Assembly: GCF_008801925.2 (NCBI RefSeq) | Contig: NZ_CP062803.1 | Location: 310,001-374,000, forward strand | DNA length: 64,000 nt | Source of the DNA: Cupriavidus basilensis | Lineage (GTDB): Bacteria; Pseudomonadota; Gammaproteobacteria; Burkholderiales; Burkholderiaceae | Direction of reading: 5' to 3' | In this document: piece by piece, positions 62,669 through 64,000 of the stretch | Layout: each line of letters opens with the position of its first letter | How positions within the stretch are numbered: position 1 is the first letter of the stretch | Position numbers and translations under genes: made by a program | The notes under the pieces: model-generated | Told to the model about the DNA's origin: nothing | What the model saw: only the letters and a program-made list of their open reading frames with translations | Databases searched by the model: none

Positions 62669-64000
62669 ATGAGCGCCGCCGACCCGCGCTGGCACCATGG
62701 CGCTGGCCTCATGCTGGCCCGCCGCCTCCATGCGGCCGGTCTCATCGGCATGCTGGCCTGGCTGCTGGTGGCGCGGGCCTGGGCCGCCGATGCCGGCCCG
62801 CTACCCCTGCAAAGCCCCGACGTGTCCTGGTTGCGCGATCCGGGCGGGCGGCTCACGATCGCGCAGGTTGCCGCGCGTGCCAACGGATTCGAGCCATTGC
62901 GCGGCGGCCTGAGCGAGGGTTTTACCCGTGACGTGGTCTGGCTCAAGGTGGTGCTGCCCGCGACGGCCCAGGGTGGCGAGCGCTGGCTGGAGCTCTGGCC
63001 GGGGGCGCTTGACGATGTGCGCCTGTACCAGGCGGCAGCAAACGGCGCCTGGGTGGAGCGCCGCAGCGGCAACGCGCTGCCCTTCGAGGCCCGCGACGGC
63101 CCCGATGGGCGTAATCGCAACCTGGCCTTCCGGCTTGCGCAGCCGCAGCCGGGCGATGTGCTCTACCTGCGCATCCGGACCACCGGCACGATGGTGGTGG
63201 CGTTGCGGCTGTGGCATGGGTCCGAGCTGCGCGCGGCAAGCGCGGCTGCCAACATCGGCTATGGCATGCACCTGGGTTTCGTGGCCACGGCGGTGCTGTT
63301 CTACCTGGGCGGCTGGCTGCTGACCCGCCGCGCGCTCTACGGTGCTTTTTCCCTGCTCGTGGCAGTGGCGACCCTGCGCTGGTTTGCCGCTGACGGACTG
63401 GCCAGCCAGTTTCTCTTTCCGCACGATGCCACCGTGCCGCTCTTGGCCACCAAGGCCCTGGTGGGGCTGCAATGGGCGTGCGCCAGCCTGTTCGTGATCT
63501 GCCTGCTGCAGTTGCGCGAGCGCGCGCCGTATCTGCTGGCCTATTACCGGGGCCTCATGCTGATGGGCCTGGCGGTCGCCTTGTCGTCATCGAGCGATCA
63601 CTACGGTACTGCGGTCTGCGCGCTCTATATCGGGGTATTGCTGGGGCAATTACTCTCGATACCCCTCTATCTTCGCCTGTGGCGCACCGGAGGCGCTTCC
63701 GGACGGCTGGTCGCGGCTTCGCTCTCGTTGTATTGCCTCATCATCCTGCCTGGCTGCCTTGGCGCGTTCGGCCTGTTGCCGCTGAGCCTCGTCACGATGC
63801 AGAGCGCACACCTGCTCGACCTGCCGTTGATGCTGACGCTGCACCTGACCATTGTGCTGCGCGTGCGCGAAGCGGAAAGCGGGCGCAAGCGGGAGCGGGA
63901 GCAGGCCTGCGAGGCGATGGCATCCTCCCTGCGCGAGCGGCGTGCGTTCGAGGAGCAGAGCCGTTTGCTCGCGATGATGACGCATGAGGTTCGCACGCCG
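62669..64000 (+). CDS. 7TMR-DISM sensor histidine kinase, N-terminal part (partial)
   Basis: 444 codons, open to the window end. After a signal-like hydrophobic N-terminus (about 15-42), a 7TMR-DISMED2-type extracellular domain follows (about 50-190; SWLRDPGGRLTIAQVAA, DVVWLKVVLPA, LYLRIRTTGTMVV). Then come seven TM segments (about 195-400; GMHLGFVATAVLFYLGGWLL, LLGQLLSIPLYLRLW). A coiled linker of EAESGRKREREQACEAM leads to an H-box, LLAMMTHEVRTP, with the phospho-acceptor His at 439. The catalytic ATPase domain lies beyond the window. The ligand is unknown, and the partner regulator is not visible. Confidence 0.88.
   Translation, partial: MSAADPRWHHGAGLMLARRLHAAGLIGMLAWLLVARAWAADAGPLPLQSPDVSWLRDPGGRLTIAQVAARANGFEPLRGGLSEGFTRDVVWLKVVLPATAQGGERWLELWPGALDDVRLYQAAANGAWVERRSGNALPFEARDGPDGRNRNLAFRLAQPQPGDVLYLRIRTTGTMVVALRLWHGSELRAASAAANIGYGMHLGFVATAVLFYLGGWLLTRRALYGAFSLLVAVATLRWFAADGLASQFLFPHDATVPLLATKALVGLQWACASLFVICLLQLRERAPYLLAYYRGLMLMGLAVALSSSSDHYGTAVCALYIGVLLGQLLSIPLYLRLWRTGGASGRLVAASLSLYCLIILPGCLGAFGLLPLSLVTMQSAHLLDLPLMLTLHLTIVLRVREAESGRKREREQACEAMASSLRERRAFEEQSRLLAMMTHEVRTP

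Overview
The window is about 66% G+C and reads as a single chromosomal segment of a betaproteobacterium. The family-level signals are metX-metW, a type 2 argC, KdoO, SAH and TPP riboswitches, an adc/3-hydroxybutyrate dehydrogenase/patatin cluster and dense coding. They point to Burkholderiaceae, most likely Cupriavidus or a close Ralstonia relative. Almost everything is core metabolism. The accessory content is one toxin-antitoxin pair, two insertion sequences, several palindromic repeat elements and one decayed gene.

Layout. 1-9 kb: end of metX, metW, a LysR regulator divergent from an EamA exporter, a hot-dog thioesterase, ampG, an M48 protease, a small periplasmic protein, argC and mqsRA. 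9-21 kb: xth, pyrE, adc, 3-hydroxybutyrate dehydrogenase, patatin, ppk2, dapF, two LpxL-like acyltransferases, metK with a candidate SAM-II riboswitch, kdoO. 20.6-29.4 kb: an aldehyde dehydrogenase pseudogene, a GMC oxidoreductase, a chemoreceptor, an AidB-like acyl-CoA dehydrogenase, and an RtcB ligase followed by a nucleotidyltransferase. 29.5-39 kb: TPP riboswitch and thiC-thiO-thiS-thiG-thiE, a few small genes, thiD. 39-44.8 kb: SAH riboswitch-ahcY, a holin-like membrane protein, metF, a TfoX-N protein, a ubiquitin-fold/Mut7-C protein, and an 836-bp imperfect palindrome. 44-50 kb: 5-formyl-THF cyclo-ligase, slt, an NDUFA9-like protein, GST, cca. 50.1-53.7 kb: a nested palindromic element split by an IS5-family and an IS3-family insertion. 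53.7-64 kb: DUF2905, MidA, FolM-like, folB, ttcA, a DUF6279 lipoprotein, glmU, glmS and the first 444 codons of a 7TMR-DISM histidine kinase cut by the window edge.

Functional themes. Methionine, SAM and one-carbon metabolism recur (metX, metW, metK, ahcY, metF, 5-FCL, folB, folM), with RNA leaders at metK and ahcY. Thiamine synthesis is nearly complete and has a TPP switch. Envelope genes include ampG, slt, dapF, glmU, glmS, lpxL-like genes and kdoO.

The least explained parts are (i) the nested palindromes between convergent genes at 43.3-44.2 and 50.1-53.7 kb, the second with a symmetrical four-way-junction-like centre, (ii) the metK leader, (iii) the RtcB-nucleotidyltransferase pair and (iv) the ThiE protein with an extra N-terminal domain.
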